Of a stretch of DNA of 60,952 nucleotides, positions 1-9,477 are shown piece after piece. Source of the DNA: Candidatus Pacearchaeota archaeon (GTDB lineage Archaea > Nanobdellota > Nanobdellia > Pacearchaeales > GW2011-AR1). The stretch is taken from assembly GCA_018304105.1 (NCBI GenBank), contig JAGVWX010000008.1, positions 1 through 60,952 of the forward strand. Reading direction: 5' to 3'. Made by a program: the position numbers and the translations under genes. How positions within the stretch are numbered: the first letter of the stretch is position 1; each line of letters begins with the position of its first letter. The notes under the pieces are model-generated. The model searched no databases, was not told the origin of the DNA, and saw only the letters and a list, made by a program, of their open reading frames with translations.

Positions 1-182
1 TTTACAAAAAAGACATTTCAAGTTCACTTTCATTTACCTCCTTTTTGTTAGAAAACATACTAACTATATAAAAGTGACGTTTAGTATACTATGTCCTATG
101 GTGCAATTCTGTCAAAAAGTTAAACTTTAAGTTAGTCTGTCGCAAAAAATCTGTTCACAAGATGACAAGGCAGGAGTTAGTG

Positions 183-275
183 TGATATTTTAGGCGGGCG
201 GGTGTAGCGTGGCAACGAGCGAATGGAATGAGTGAAGTTGCAAATAAATCAAGACTCGCTTGCGAGTCCTATTTT
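183..275 (+). repeat. structured G-rich intergenic element, type A
   Basis: GGCGGGCGGG followed by hairpin GACTCGC-TT-GCGAGTC (253-268) and CTATTTT. Confidence 0.7.
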
Positions 276-294
276 GGGTAGATAAATGGAACAA

Positions 295-663
295 TCACAC
301 GCTCTTTTCAACCAACTCTTGCAAACTTCCGAATCTTCTTATCTCTCCTCGTTTATCTCCTTCGGCTAAATGCTCGTACAGTTTTTGCGCGTCCTCTCCC
401 TCAAAAACCTTCCTGTCTGGCGTATCCGAACCCACAATTTGAAAAAATGAAACTTCATAAACTGCAACTTTGACTCCGCTTTCCAAAGTAGGCCTGGAGC
501 TTACATTAAACCTAAAACCACGCAACGCGGCATTGTAAGAACTTCCGTCTCCAACTTTTCCCCATCGTTCATAACCCAACCCCATCAATTCAGTAATAAC
601 TTTTGTTCTGTCAGCATTCTTGACAAGAGATCCTTCTCTTCCTTCTTCAGATTCTTCAGGCAT
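295..663 (-). CDS. hypothetical protein, 122 aa
   Basis: Intact ORF with plausible composition; no recognised family. Confidence 0.5.
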   Translation of the reverse strand: MPEESEEGREGSLVKNADRTKVITELMGLGYERWGKVGDGSSYNAALRGFRFNVSSRPTLESGVKVAVYEVSFFQIVGSDTPDRKVFEGEDAQKLYEHLAEGDKRGEIRRFGSLQELVEKSV

Positions 664-749
664 GACTTCGGCAAGATTGAAAACTATTTAGTTTTAATTG
701 CACAACCAAAGACATAAATCCTTTTATAGCTAAAATTACAGTTGTCTTA

Positions 750-1073
750 ATGACTGCAAAAATTGTCGGTTATTATGCTTCTGGGAGTGAAGTAAAAGAA
801 GAAAGAGATAGGTGCCATTTTCCCTTGAATTTTCAAGGCATAAGTCGAGCCTTAGAAGTTCTCGCAAAGAATCACAGAACAAAATCTTTTCAATATGACG
901 GAAACTCTTGTTATCTAATTGATGGCGTTCTTGTTGGATTTCATGTTACAGGAGAACAGCAGCAATCTTCGTTAGTCTTTATATCGGAAAAGGAAAACGC
1001 AGGAAGACTAAATAGAATAATTGAGGAAGACCTGGGATTGCCCCGCCCAAATCAATTATTCTATCTGTCTTAG
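750..1073 (+). CDS. hypothetical protein, 107 aa
   Basis: Intact ORF between annotated neighbours; no recognised family. Confidence 0.5.
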   Translation: MTAKIVGYYASGSEVKEERDRCHFPLNFQGISRALEVLAKNHRTKSFQYDGNSCYLIDGVLVGFHVTGEQQQSSLVFISEKENAGRLNRIIEEDLGLPRPNQLFYLS

Positions 1074-1107
1074 ATAAGTTTTAATTCCTTGTGTTTATTA
1101 CATTGTT

Positions 1108-4100
1108 ATGAAAGAAATTTCCCTAACTCCTCGAGACTATCAGCAAAAGATTTTCGAAACGGCAAAGGACAACAACACTTTAGTTGTCCTTCCAACAGGT
1201 CTAGGCAAAACCCTCATCGCATTAATGCTTTCAGTTGAGCGGCAAAAAAAATTCCCTGGAAAAAAAGCGCTCATGCTCGCCCCCACAAGACCGTTGGTAG
1301 AACAGCATTTCAAAAGCTACCAGAAAAACCTTCCAGAATTATTCGCAGACCTCCAGTTGTTCACCGGAGAAATCCCCGCAAAACAGCGTCAAAAAACTTT
1401 CCAGACCGCAGACATAATTTTCTCAACTCCTCAATGCGTGGATGGAGAAACGATAATTTTTACAGAAGAAGGTCCGATAAAGATTTCAGAATTTTTCAAA
1501 AATTTTGAATTCAAGGAAGGAAAATACAAAAACGGAACTGGAAAATTTGCTGACATCAAAAGCAAAGTCTTAGGATATGATGGGAAAAAGATAAGTTTCG
1601 TAAATGCCTCAAAAGCATGGAAATCTTCTAAAAAAGGTTTAATAGAAATAAAAACAGAACTTGGAAATACTCTCCTATGCACGAAAGATCATCCTCTTTT
1701 AACAATAAATTCGGTCGGTGAAATAAATTGGAAAGAAGCTACTCGATTAAACGTGGGAGATTATGTCGCATCTATAAAAGAGATAAATCTCGAAGAAAAG
1801 AGTTTTGACATTCTAAAATTAATGTCCAACAGTGATTCATTAAAATTATCTGAAAAGCTCAAAATAAAACAAATGGTTGAACAATTAAAAAAGAATAAAA
1901 TTAAGACCTCTAAGTATTCAAGATATCTTCATAACGCCATGCCCTTAAAACTTTTTCTTGAATTAGCGGAGAAAGCAGGTTTGAGTTACAAGTCGTTGTT
2001 AGTTACAGACAACTATGGAAAAAGCAGTCCTGTTAAAATTCCAGAACAATTGAGTTTCAAATTAGCATACATTCTTGGCGCGATGCTTGGTGACGGGCAC
2101 TTGGGAGACCGGTTTCTCCACGGGGGCGAAGTTGTCTTCTCAGACTTAGATAGAGAATCTGTTAGTAATGAATTTCAAAACGCTGTAAAAGATGTATTTG
2201 GAGTCGAGATGAAAAAAGAAAAACGTAAAGGTCTCATTGCTTACAATTCAGCATTTACAACAGTATTATCGCTTTTCGGGATTCCTAAAGGAAGAAAAGC
2301 TAAAATCATCCAAATCCCAAGATTTTTATTTTTTGCAGACAAAGATTCGGTAAAGGGATTTATCAAAGGAATATTTGACACCGATGGAAGTGCCTCCGGT
2401 TACAACGTTTCTGTCTCCAGCATAAGTAAAAAGTTTATAGAAGAATTAAAATGGCTATTTTTAATGATAGGAATACATGGAAATATTGAAAAAAGAAAGA
2501 ACAATGGAACGATTCAAGGAAGAAAAGTCAAGGGTTCTGAAATATTCGCGTTTAGATTCTCGGGAAGGCATAACCTTCTAAAATTTCTAGAAATTTCTCC
2601 AGATATAAACAAATGTAAAAAACTAATCGAAACACTTAAAGCTGCTAAAAGGCCTGAAACTCGCTCAAAAGAAATATTGCCTGTTCCGGATTTAATGAAA
2701 AAAATAAAAAAAGATAATATCAATAAAGCAGAATATTACAAATTCTCTTGCCTTTCTTTAGATAATCTAAGAAAATTATCTGTGAATTTGGATGGAAAAG
2801 ACTCTCTAAAACTTAAAGAGCTCCTTGGCCTGCCAATAAGGTGGGTAAAGATAAAAGATAAGAAAACGAATCATAAAATAAAAGAGATGTACGATCTAAC
2901 TATAGAAAAACACCATAACTTTATTGCAAACTGTTTAATCAGCCACAATTGCATCGCCAATGACCTAAAAGCCGGATTGTACACTCTCCAAGACGTTTCA
3001 CTCTTGATAATCGATGAAGCCCATCGCTGCCTGAAAAATTACGATTACACAAAAGTCGTTGAATTCTACAAGCACCAAACTCCTCTCGAACTTCAAAGAA
3101 TCCTAGGCCTTACCGCTTCTCCAGGAAGTGAAACAGAAAACGTAAAAGAAATCTGCAAGCACCTCGCCGTTGACGAAATAGAAATCCGCTCAAGAGATTC
3201 TCCAGATGTAAAACCTTACCTCCAGGAGTTAGAATTCGAAAAGGTAGTCGTCCCTTTTCCCCCGGAATTCCTTGAAATAAAACTCCTCCTTAAAAAAATT
3301 CATGATTCAAAAACCGACGAACTGCGTCGTAGAAACTTGCTTTTCGGCCCTGCAAACAAATTCGCTCTGCTTAAATTGCAAGGCAAACTCGGCGCAATAT
3401 ACACCAGTTCGAGAGACTTCAACGCAATGATTGGAATGTCTCTTACAGCAACCGCAATAAAGCTCTCCCATGCTCTCGAGTTGTTAGAAACACAAACCCT
3501 TTCTGGAGTAAACGAATATTTCAATAATTTAATCGAGCAGGCAAACCAGAAAAAATCAAAAGCCGTCCAAACCCTCGTCAAGTCTCCGGAATTCACTCTC
3601 GCCAGAACTTTCCTTCAGAATCTCATCACTAAAAAAGTCGAGCACCCGAAGATTGAAGAAACCGCAGTCATCGTTGAAAACCAATTCAAAGAGAAAGAAA
3701 ATTCCAAGATAATTATTTTCACTCAGTTCCGTGAAACCGGAGTCACACTTACTCGCAGGCTCAACGAAATTTCAGGCATTCGCGCAAAATCATTCTTCGG
3801 TCAGGCAAAAAAATCAGGAACAGGTCTCTCGCAGAAAGAACAGAAAGCAATAATCGAACAGCTCAACTCCGGAGAAATCAATGTTCTCGTCGCAACTTCA
3901 ATAGGCGAAGAAGGCCTCGACATAGCCGAAGTCTCAACAGTAATTTTCTACGAGCCAATACCAAGCGCGATTAGAAAAATCCAAAGAACTGGCAGAACCG
4001 CAAGGCTCAAGCCAGGCAAACTCATAATCCTCGTCACAAAAGATACTCGCGACGTCATCAACCATTACGCCTCAACCGCAAGAGAAAAAAAGATGTACAA

Positions 4101-4170
4101 AACGATAGAAGGTGTCAGGGCCGACATAAAGGAAAGTAATAAAATAAAAACATTAGATGATTTCAAGTAG
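1108..4170 (+). CDS. hef: Hef-type SF2 helicase (FANCM/MPH1-like) interrupted by an intein
   Basis: VLPTGLGKTLIALML (motif I), LIIDEAHRC (motif II), LGLTASPG, ATSIGEEGLDIAEVSTVIFYEPIPSAIRKIQRTGRTAR (motifs V-VI). Confidence 0.9.
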   Translation: MKEISLTPRDYQQKIFETAKDNNTLVVLPTGLGKTLIALMLSVERQKKFPGKKALMLAPTRPLVEQHFKSYQKNLPELFADLQLFTGEIPAKQRQKTFQTADIIFSTPQCVDGETIIFTEEGPIKISEFFKNFEFKEGKYKNGTGKFADIKSKVLGYDGKKISFVNASKAWKSSKKGLIEIKTELGNTLLCTKDHPLLTINSVGEINWKEATRLNVGDYVASIKEINLEEKSFDILKLMSNSDSLKLSEKLKIKQMVEQLKKNKIKTSKYSRYLHNAMPLKLFLELAEKAGLSYKSLLVTDNYGKSSPVKIPEQLSFKLAYILGAMLGDGHLGDRFLHGGEVVFSDLDRESVSNEFQNAVKDVFGVEMKKEKRKGLIAYNSAFTTVLSLFGIPKGRKAKIIQIPRFLFFADKDSVKGFIKGIFDTDGSASGYNVSVSSISKKFIEELKWLFLMIGIHGNIEKRKNNGTIQGRKVKGSEIFAFRFSGRHNLLKFLEISPDINKCKKLIETLKAAKRPETRSKEILPVPDLMKKIKKDNINKAEYYKFSCLSLDNLRKLSVNLDGKDSLKLKELLGLPIRWVKIKDKKTNHKIKEMYDLTIEKHHNFIANCLISHNCIANDLKAGLYTLQDVSLLIIDEAHRCLKNYDYTKVVEFYKHQTPLELQRILGLTASPGSETENVKEICKHLAVDEIEIRSRDSPDVKPYLQELEFEKVVVPFPPEFLEIKLLLKKIHDSKTDELRRRNLLFGPANKFALLKLQGKLGAIYTSSRDFNAMIGMSLTATAIKLSHALELLETQTLSGVNEYFNNLIEQANQKKSKAVQTLVKSPEFTLARTFLQNLITKKVEHPKIEETAVIVENQFKEKENSKIIIFTQFRETGVTLTRRLNEISGIRAKSFFGQAKKSGTGLSQKEQKAIIEQLNSGEINVLVATSIGEEGLDIAEVSTVIFYEPIPSAIRKIQRTGRTARLKPGKLIILVTKDTRDVINHYASTAREKKMYKTIEGVRADIKESNKIKTLDDFK
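1435..2949 (+). other. In-frame intein (505 aa) with LAGLIDADG homing endonuclease domain
   Basis: Starts CVDGETIIFTEEGPIKISEF; block B-like CTKDHPLLTI; LAYILGAMLGDGH and KGFIKGIFDTDGS endonuclease motifs; ends HHNFIANCLISHN followed by C+1; removing it joins IIFSTPQ to CIANDLKAG. Confidence 0.93.
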
Positions 4171-4347
4171 CTACCTGTCAAAAACAGCGATTATACTCAC
4201 AATTACGGCGATTAAAATAGACAGTGCGCTTATAAAAAGACCTGAATAAGTAAGAGCATTAATTCTTATTAATTCAAGTACAAAATAGATAAACACAAGA
4301 AAGTTTATTATCTGAGGAAGAATATTTAACTGATTTGAGATTTTCAT
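4171..4347 (-). CDS. small membrane protein
   Basis: Two hydrophobic segments; ATG start at 4347, the longer ORF uses a TTG. Confidence 0.5.
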   Translation of the reverse strand: MKISNQLNILPQIINFLVFIYFVLELIRINALTYSGLFISALSILIAVIVSIIAVFDR

Positions 4348-4348
4348 T

Positions 4349-4462
4349 TTATGCAATTAATGTACGTATTATTTGAAAGACAAGCAATGCAACGGCTATC
4401 AATCCTAAAACCCATGCCAAAATCTGCAGCCATGATATTTTTTCTTTTCTTTCCACCTTCAT
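4349..4462 (-). CDS. single-TM microprotein, 37 aa
   Basis: MKVERKEKISWLQILAWVLGLIAVALLVFQIIRTLIA; abuts the next minus-strand ORF. Confidence 0.45.
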   Translation of the reverse strand: MKVERKEKISWLQILAWVLGLIAVALLVFQIIRTLIA

Positions 4463-4504
4463 TATAAGCAACAACATTATATAAGTTTAATTCTTATTTT
4501 CAAG

Positions 4505-5161
4505 ATGAAACCCTTCTACAACATCTTCTCATCAAAAAAAGTTCCAGAAACAAAAGTTAAAATTCTCATTGACAATAGGGAGAAAAATTCTCTAGTTCCA
4601 TCTTTTCTGGAAGAACGTGGTTTCCAAGTCGAATTCAAACAGCTTCCCGTCGCAGATTACATCGTAAAAGAAATAGCTATAGAAAGAAAAACCGTTTCAG
4701 ACTTAAAGTCTTCAATAATAAGCAAAAGAATAATCTCACAACTTCTTGAACTCAAGCAATATCCAAAACACCTTCTTCTTGTCGAGGGAATTCTTGATGA
4801 AGATTTGTACAATTCAGGAATCCATGAAAACGCCCTTAGGGGTTTCCTCTTGTCTGTCGCATTAGAATTCCAAACTCCGCTCATCTTCACTCACAATGAA
4901 GAAGACACCGCAAAATACATTTACGTCCTTGCAAAAAAAGAAAAACCCTCAGAATTTTCATTAAGAGCCTCAAAGATTCTTCTCTCAAAAGAAGAGCAAA
5001 TACAATTCATCCTCGAAGGCTTCCCTAACATCGGTCCGGCAAAAGCATCTGCGTTAATAAAAAAATTCAAGACCCTCAACAATATCTTTCAAGCAAGCGA
5101 AGAGGAGCTTGAAGAAATTTTAGGCAAAAGAGCAAAAGAATTTAGAGAGCTTCTTGACTAA
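4505..5161 (+). CDS. XPF/ERCC4-type nuclease with C-terminal HhH domain (stand-alone Hef nuclease half)
   Basis: ILIDNREKNSLVPSFLEERG, VADYIVKEIAIERKTVSDLKSSI (ERKxxxD core), HhH EGFPNIGPAKASALIKKF. Confidence 0.9.
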   Translation: MKPFYNIFSSKKVPETKVKILIDNREKNSLVPSFLEERGFQVEFKQLPVADYIVKEIAIERKTVSDLKSSIISKRIISQLLELKQYPKHLLLVEGILDEDLYNSGIHENALRGFLLSVALEFQTPLIFTHNEEDTAKYIYVLAKKEKPSEFSLRASKILLSKEEQIQFILEGFPNIGPAKASALIKKFKTLNNIFQASEEELEEILGKRAKEFRELLD

Positions 5162-5190
5162 ACATTTCGTCTAAACCTACCAAGAGATTA

Positions 5191-5328
5191 GAATTGTTTG
5201 CGATAAATAATTTGACTTGTCGATACATTAATTACAAGTCAAAACTATCTGGGCAGGATGAGCGAGCGATTACGCGACGAGTATTTAGTTAGCATACTTC
5301 GCGCGTGGTCGCGAGTAGCAAACAATTC
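5191..5328 (+). repeat. structured G-rich intergenic element, type B
   Basis: Stem GAATTGTTTGC (5191-5201)/GCAAACAATTC (5318-5328); inner hairpin TTTGACTTGT/ACAAGTCAAA; ACTATCTGGGC. Confidence 0.8.
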
Positions 5329-5360
5329 ACAAAAGAGATTTTCAGCAAAACCTGCAAGTA

Positions 5361-5990
5361 TCAACTTGAACTAAACTCTTCAACAACAGTATAATTCGGT
5401 CCCATCGGATTCAATTCCGACTTCATCAACCTAAATTCCTTGACTTCCCATTTCAGCTCCTTCACTCCCAAATTCCTAACATATTCAACAAACTCTCTCG
5501 GAACCTTAACATATTTCACTCTCGCGATACTCAAATGGCTCATAAATCTTTTTTCTTTTCCAAACCCGCACTTCAACATCGCTTCATCAACCGCTTCCTG
5601 CAATTCAAAAATTCCCTTCCCTCCGACTTTAATCCAAACTATCGAAGGATTCCCCCTATGGCTAAAAGTCCCCGCTTCCGCGAGCCGAGCTTCAAACTTT
5701 TCAAATTTAATTTTCTTTAACTCTTTCCTTATTGACTTCAACTTCTCTTCATCAATTTCTCCAAAAAACTTCAAAGTCAAATGCAAGTTCTCTGGTTCAG
5801 TCATCTTCCCAGTAAACTGCCTCTTTCCCAAAACTTCCTGCACTCTCGCAATTTCCTTGACAACTTCGTCAGGAAAATCAATTGCAATAAACGCCCGAAT
5901 TAACTTATTTTCCATATCTTCCATAAAATTCATCATTAAACTCGGTTTAATAACCTTCCTTTTGTTCAAACCCATTAAATCTAATTTCAA
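5361..5990 (-). CDS. thpR: RNA 2',3'-cyclic phosphodiesterase (2H/LigT family); likely true start MENKLIRAF at 5915
   Basis: HLTLKFFGEI and HLSIARVK, the two HxT/S motifs of the 2H superfamily. Confidence 0.9.
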   Translation of the reverse strand: MKLDLMGLNKRKVIKPSLMMNFMEDMENKLIRAFIAIDFPDEVVKEIARVQEVLGKRQFTGKMTEPENLHLTLKFFGEIDEEKLKSIRKELKKIKFEKFEARLAEAGTFSHRGNPSIVWIKVGGKGIFELQEAVDEAMLKCGFGKEKRFMSHLSIARVKYVKVPREFVEYVRNLGVKELKWEVKEFRLMKSELNPMGPNYTVVEEFSSS

Positions 5991-6004
5991 ATTGATCTTC
6001 TAAG

Positions 6005-6080
6005 CCTGTTCACAAGACGGTAAATTGGGCGGCGGTTTATTAATTAGTGAACGAAGTGAACCTGCAAATTGAAGCTATTT
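6005..6080 (+). repeat. short type A-like element
   Basis: CTGTTCACAAGACGG, GGGCGGCGG, GTGAACGAAGTGAAC. Confidence 0.45.
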
Positions 6081-7286
6081 CGGCACAATCGCCGCCGTTG
6101 AATATTTCTTTATCGCATTAGTAGCCGTCCTTTTCACATCTTCCAATTTAACATTCATCACCTTGTTCTCGTAATCATAATAATCTTCTGCCTTGCCTAT
6201 AAGTTCGTGATACATCAGCTCATTCATCACGTCACTGCTTTCCTCGCTCGAAACTTTTCTCAATCCTATTAGCATCTCCTTCGCTTCTTCCAAATCCTTC
6301 TCGTTCATCTTCTCAACGTCCTTAAATCCCTGCACAATCAGCCCATGAACTTCCTTAACTGCTTTCTTAGTCGTCCCAACATAAACTGAATAATATGAAT
6401 AATTTTTTTCAGTCGCTAGTGAGCTCCGAACTGTATAAGCCAATCCTCGCTTCTCCCTTATTTCCAAAAACAACTTAGAGGACATTCCTCTTGCAAGATA
6501 TGCATCCAAAACCGCCAAGTCATAATATTCTTTATCCGTGAACAAAGGCGCGTGAAAAGCAAGGACAAAGTGTGCCTGGTCAATTCCCGCCCTCTTCTCT
6601 ACGCTATTCTTGTTCCATTTTTCAATTTTCGGCAATTCTAAATTTCTGCTCTTCGAAATGAACTTTTTTTCGAGATATTCGCAGACTTTATCAAAGTCAA
6701 CATCTCCGACAATCGTAACTATGTAATTTTCTCCTGTATAAACATTCTTAAAATAATCCGCAACAAAATCTCTTTTCAATTCGTTCAAAGTCTTCACGCT
6801 TCCTGCAATTCCTTCTCCAAATGGCTTTCCGTAAAGATTCGACTCAATCTGGTCCATTACGTGTTTCTGCGGCATGTCATGATACATCTTAATTTCCTCG
6901 ATAACGACTTTCTTCTCTTTCTCAAATTTCTTCTCCTCAAAAATCGGATTGTTCATAATATCTGTTATGATATCCAAACCAGCAAATACATGCTCGCTCG
7001 GCAGCTTGAACCAAAACGACGTCACGTCCTGCGCAGTAAACGCGTTCAAAATTCCACCTTTTTTCTCAATTTCCCTCGAAATATCCTCATGCGTCCTTGT
7101 CTTCGTCCCTGTAAAAACCAAATGCTCAATGAAATGTGCAATTCCTTTAATCTTTGAATTTTCATAAACTGCCCCAAATGGATTTGTAATTGACAGCGAT
7201 ACAAGCGGCAGCTCTCTCTTTTCATACACAACTCTCAATCCATTCTTTAGCTTTTTCCTAAAAAATCTTGATTCCATCCGCGCCAA
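6075..7286 (-). CDS. M16 family zinc peptidase
   Basis: GIAHFIEHLVFTGT (HxxEH) plus GGILNAFTAQDVTSFW. Confidence 0.92.
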   Translation of the reverse strand: MARMESRFFRKKLKNGLRVVYEKRELPLVSLSITNPFGAVYENSKIKGIAHFIEHLVFTGTKTRTHEDISREIEKKGGILNAFTAQDVTSFWFKLPSEHVFAGLDIITDIMNNPIFEEKKFEKEKKVVIEEIKMYHDMPQKHVMDQIESNLYGKPFGEGIAGSVKTLNELKRDFVADYFKNVYTGENYIVTIVGDVDFDKVCEYLEKKFISKSRNLELPKIEKWNKNSVEKRAGIDQAHFVLAFHAPLFTDKEYYDLAVLDAYLARGMSSKLFLEIREKRGLAYTVRSSLATEKNYSYYSVYVGTTKKAVKEVHGLIVQGFKDVEKMNEKDLEEAKEMLIGLRKVSSEESSDVMNELMYHELIGKAEDYYDYENKVMNVKLEDVKRTATNAIKKYSTAAIVPK

Positions 7287-7331
7287 AAGAAGCTCAAGTT
7301 CATAAACATTATGGAAATAAAGTTAACCTTA

Positions 7332-8078
7332 TTAATTCCCGGTTTCTTTTATCGTTCTGATTAGATATTTATTTAACTCATCTTCATTTTTGAATTTCAC
7401 ATCGGATTTATCAAATGGCTGGCTTAGGATTTTATCAATAAACTTGGTAATTTTTTCATCCGCCATTATCTCTGCTTTTTCTGTAGTGTTTTTCTTAAAT
7501 ACACACTTCTCAAAAAATCTTCTTGCATATTCTGGCAGATATTGAATAACCTCCTTATATGGCAATGGCGGAAGTTTGTTCTCCATTGTTATATATTCCG
7601 CGCAGGCTATCCCGCGCAAAACATAAAGATACTTCTTGCATGAACTGCCCAACCCAATGCCCATATACTTATGATAGTTTTGCTTGGCCATTCGGATATA
7701 ATGTTGTCTAAGGAATTCTAAAGAACAGCCCTCATCAAAATATTCCTTAAATTTTTTCCTTACCAAAGATTCTTTGTAAATAATGGGGCTTCTCAACCAT
7801 TCGGCTATTTGCGGATTAGACTTAATGCTCAGCTCAGCAAATTTCTTTATATCCCAGCTTTCTAAATCAAAATTATCCTTCATAATATTAATCTGCTGCG
7901 GCGGAGCGTTCAATCCTAAATAACAATCTAGCTTTCCAACATGCATGCATCGAATGTCATAATCCGAATCCTCAGAAGCAAATCCCCATGCTCGCGAACC
8001 GGATTCTATTGCCCAGATTACTTTTACATTGTGTTTATCTTCTGTCTCTTTGATAACGTTTAGTATTTCTTCCTTCAT
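7332..8078 (-). CDS. predicted nucleotidyltransferase (RlaP-like)
   Basis: IESGSRAWGFASEDSDYDIRCMHV, GSxxxG...D-Y-D nucleotidyltransferase signature. Confidence 0.8.
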   Translation of the reverse strand: MKEEILNVIKETEDKHNVKVIWAIESGSRAWGFASEDSDYDIRCMHVGKLDCYLGLNAPPQQINIMKDNFDLESWDIKKFAELSIKSNPQIAEWLRSPIIYKESLVRKKFKEYFDEGCSLEFLRQHYIRMAKQNYHKYMGIGLGSSCKKYLYVLRGIACAEYITMENKLPPLPYKEVIQYLPEYARRFFEKCVFKKNTTEKAEIMADEKITKFIDKILSQPFDKSDVKFKNEDELNKYLIRTIKETGN

Positions 8079-8126
8079 AAAAATATTAAGGGTCTGCTCT
8101 TTTAATGCTTTTCTTACATAATTGCC

Positions 8127-8933
8127 TTACTTAAGTGATCCATTAATTGGATGTACAAAATTTCCTTTTTCATCTTTTGCAAACTTTCCATCGAGCAAAT
8201 GATCGCATTTGAAATTCGTATGGCAGTATACCTTAAAGCCCTGCTTCTTCGCTTCCCTAATAAAACAAATATCATCGCTAAACTGTTTGTCCGTTGCTTC
8301 TGGCAGTCCGTAGCGAATGTTCCAAAAAATTTTCTTGGAAATCAGCATGCATCCAGCCGAAGGATGAACAACTTCCAAAAGCGAATTGCTTTCAATCTCT
8401 TTCTGAGTCAGGTGCCTATTCAAATCCTCATGCGATTTCACGCTTTCAGGAAACTTAACTTGCTTCTTTATAATCTCAAATTCTTCCTCGGTTATTCCCC
8501 TCCAAGCCACAGAAAGAATTTTCATTTCCCCGGAAGAATTAAAATAATTGAAATACAATCCCGAAACAATATCCTTGCTGCATTTCACTAATTCTTCAAT
8601 TATATTTTTTGGGCAAACAACATCCGCGTCGAGAGCAAAAACATAATCATAGCCTTTCTCAACAGCATAATCTAAAATCTTGTTCCTCGAACTAATCAGT
8701 CTTTCCACAGGTTTTTCCGCCAGGGTTTCATCCCAAACAACAATAAAATCTTTTTCTTTTTTTAACTCTTCAAAAAAATCTTTTCCTCGAGAGTTATCAA
8801 CAAGCAAAACATCCGCATTCGGGTAAGTCAAATTCCTGACTCCTTCGATAAATTCATTCAAACAATACTTCATGCCTTCAAAAGTTGGCACTCCAATCAA
8901 AACCCTCGGCCACATTTGCATTCTTAACGACAA
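8127..8933 (-). CDS. glycosyltransferase, GT-A/family 2-like
   Basis: VLIGVPTFEGMKYCLNEFI, DVLLVDNSRGKDF, GYDYVFALDADVVCP (DxD-like). Confidence 0.75.
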   Translation of the reverse strand: MSLRMQMWPRVLIGVPTFEGMKYCLNEFIEGVRNLTYPNADVLLVDNSRGKDFFEELKKEKDFIVVWDETLAEKPVERLISSRNKILDYAVEKGYDYVFALDADVVCPKNIIEELVKCSKDIVSGLYFNYFNSSGEMKILSVAWRGITEEEFEIIKKQVKFPESVKSHEDLNRHLTQKEIESNSLLEVVHPSAGCMLISKKIFWNIRYGLPEATDKQFSDDICFIREAKKQGFKVYCHTNFKCDHLLDGKFAKDEKGNFVHPINGSLK

Positions 8934-8950
8934 TAAAACTAGTTAATAAA

Positions 8951-8960
8951 AGTTTATATA
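8951..8960 (+). promoter_or_regulatory. archaeal TATA-like box
   Basis: AGTTTATATA ends 22 nt before ATG at 8982. Confidence 0.5.
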
Positions 8961-8981
8961 ATTAAAAGCCCATTAGTGCCT

Positions 8982-9089
8982 ATGCCAAAACAAAAAGAAA
9001 ATATCCTGGTTGCAGATTTAGCTCGGGTAATTGGATTCGCAGCCTTGGGCGTTATTATTTATGGAATAATCAAGGCATTGCTAATGTAA
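8982..9089 (+). CDS. single-TM microprotein, 35 aa
   Basis: MPKQKENILVADLARVIGFAALGVIIYGIIKALLM; TATA-like AGTTTATATA 22-31 nt upstream. Confidence 0.45.
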   Translation: MPKQKENILVADLARVIGFAALGVIIYGIIKALLM

Positions 9090-9311
9090 GATGAAAACAA
9101 GCGATAAATTGCAGATATTTTCCCAGCCCCTAAACTTCGCAATATTTCTTTATTTCTCGATTACGTTAATTAAAATAAATTAACTCTTTTCTTCTAAAAA
9201 TTTACAATCATAAACTATCTGTTCGCATCTAAACCTGGCTTACTTCCGGTATCTTCGCCATATTGATTTATTCTTATTTCCAGCAAATTTAAGCTATTTT
9301 GAAAGAATCTC

Positions 9312-9439
9312 TGTTGAAAAAACCTAATTATTGGTTTACCATATTGGTTAGGGGCGAGGAGGGGTTTGGGAATGGGTAGACTTTTCACCGAAGGTGAAAT
9401 CCTTGTGGGAATCTCAAACCAACTAAAAGAGTTTCAACA
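9312..9439 (+). repeat. structured G-rich intergenic element, type C
   Basis: Outer stem TGTTGAAA/TTTCAACA; TTGGTTT/AAACCAA; hairpin TTTCACC-GAA-GGTGAAA (9383-9399); ATCCTTGTGGGAATC. Confidence 0.75.
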
Positions 9440-9477
9440 AGCTACCTGAAAGAAAACAATTTATACTTCCGTTTTCT

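Noticed and set aside
5440-6003. 187-aa ORF antisense to the 2H phosphodiesterase
   Set aside because: Shadow ORF opposite a gene with both HxT/S motifs
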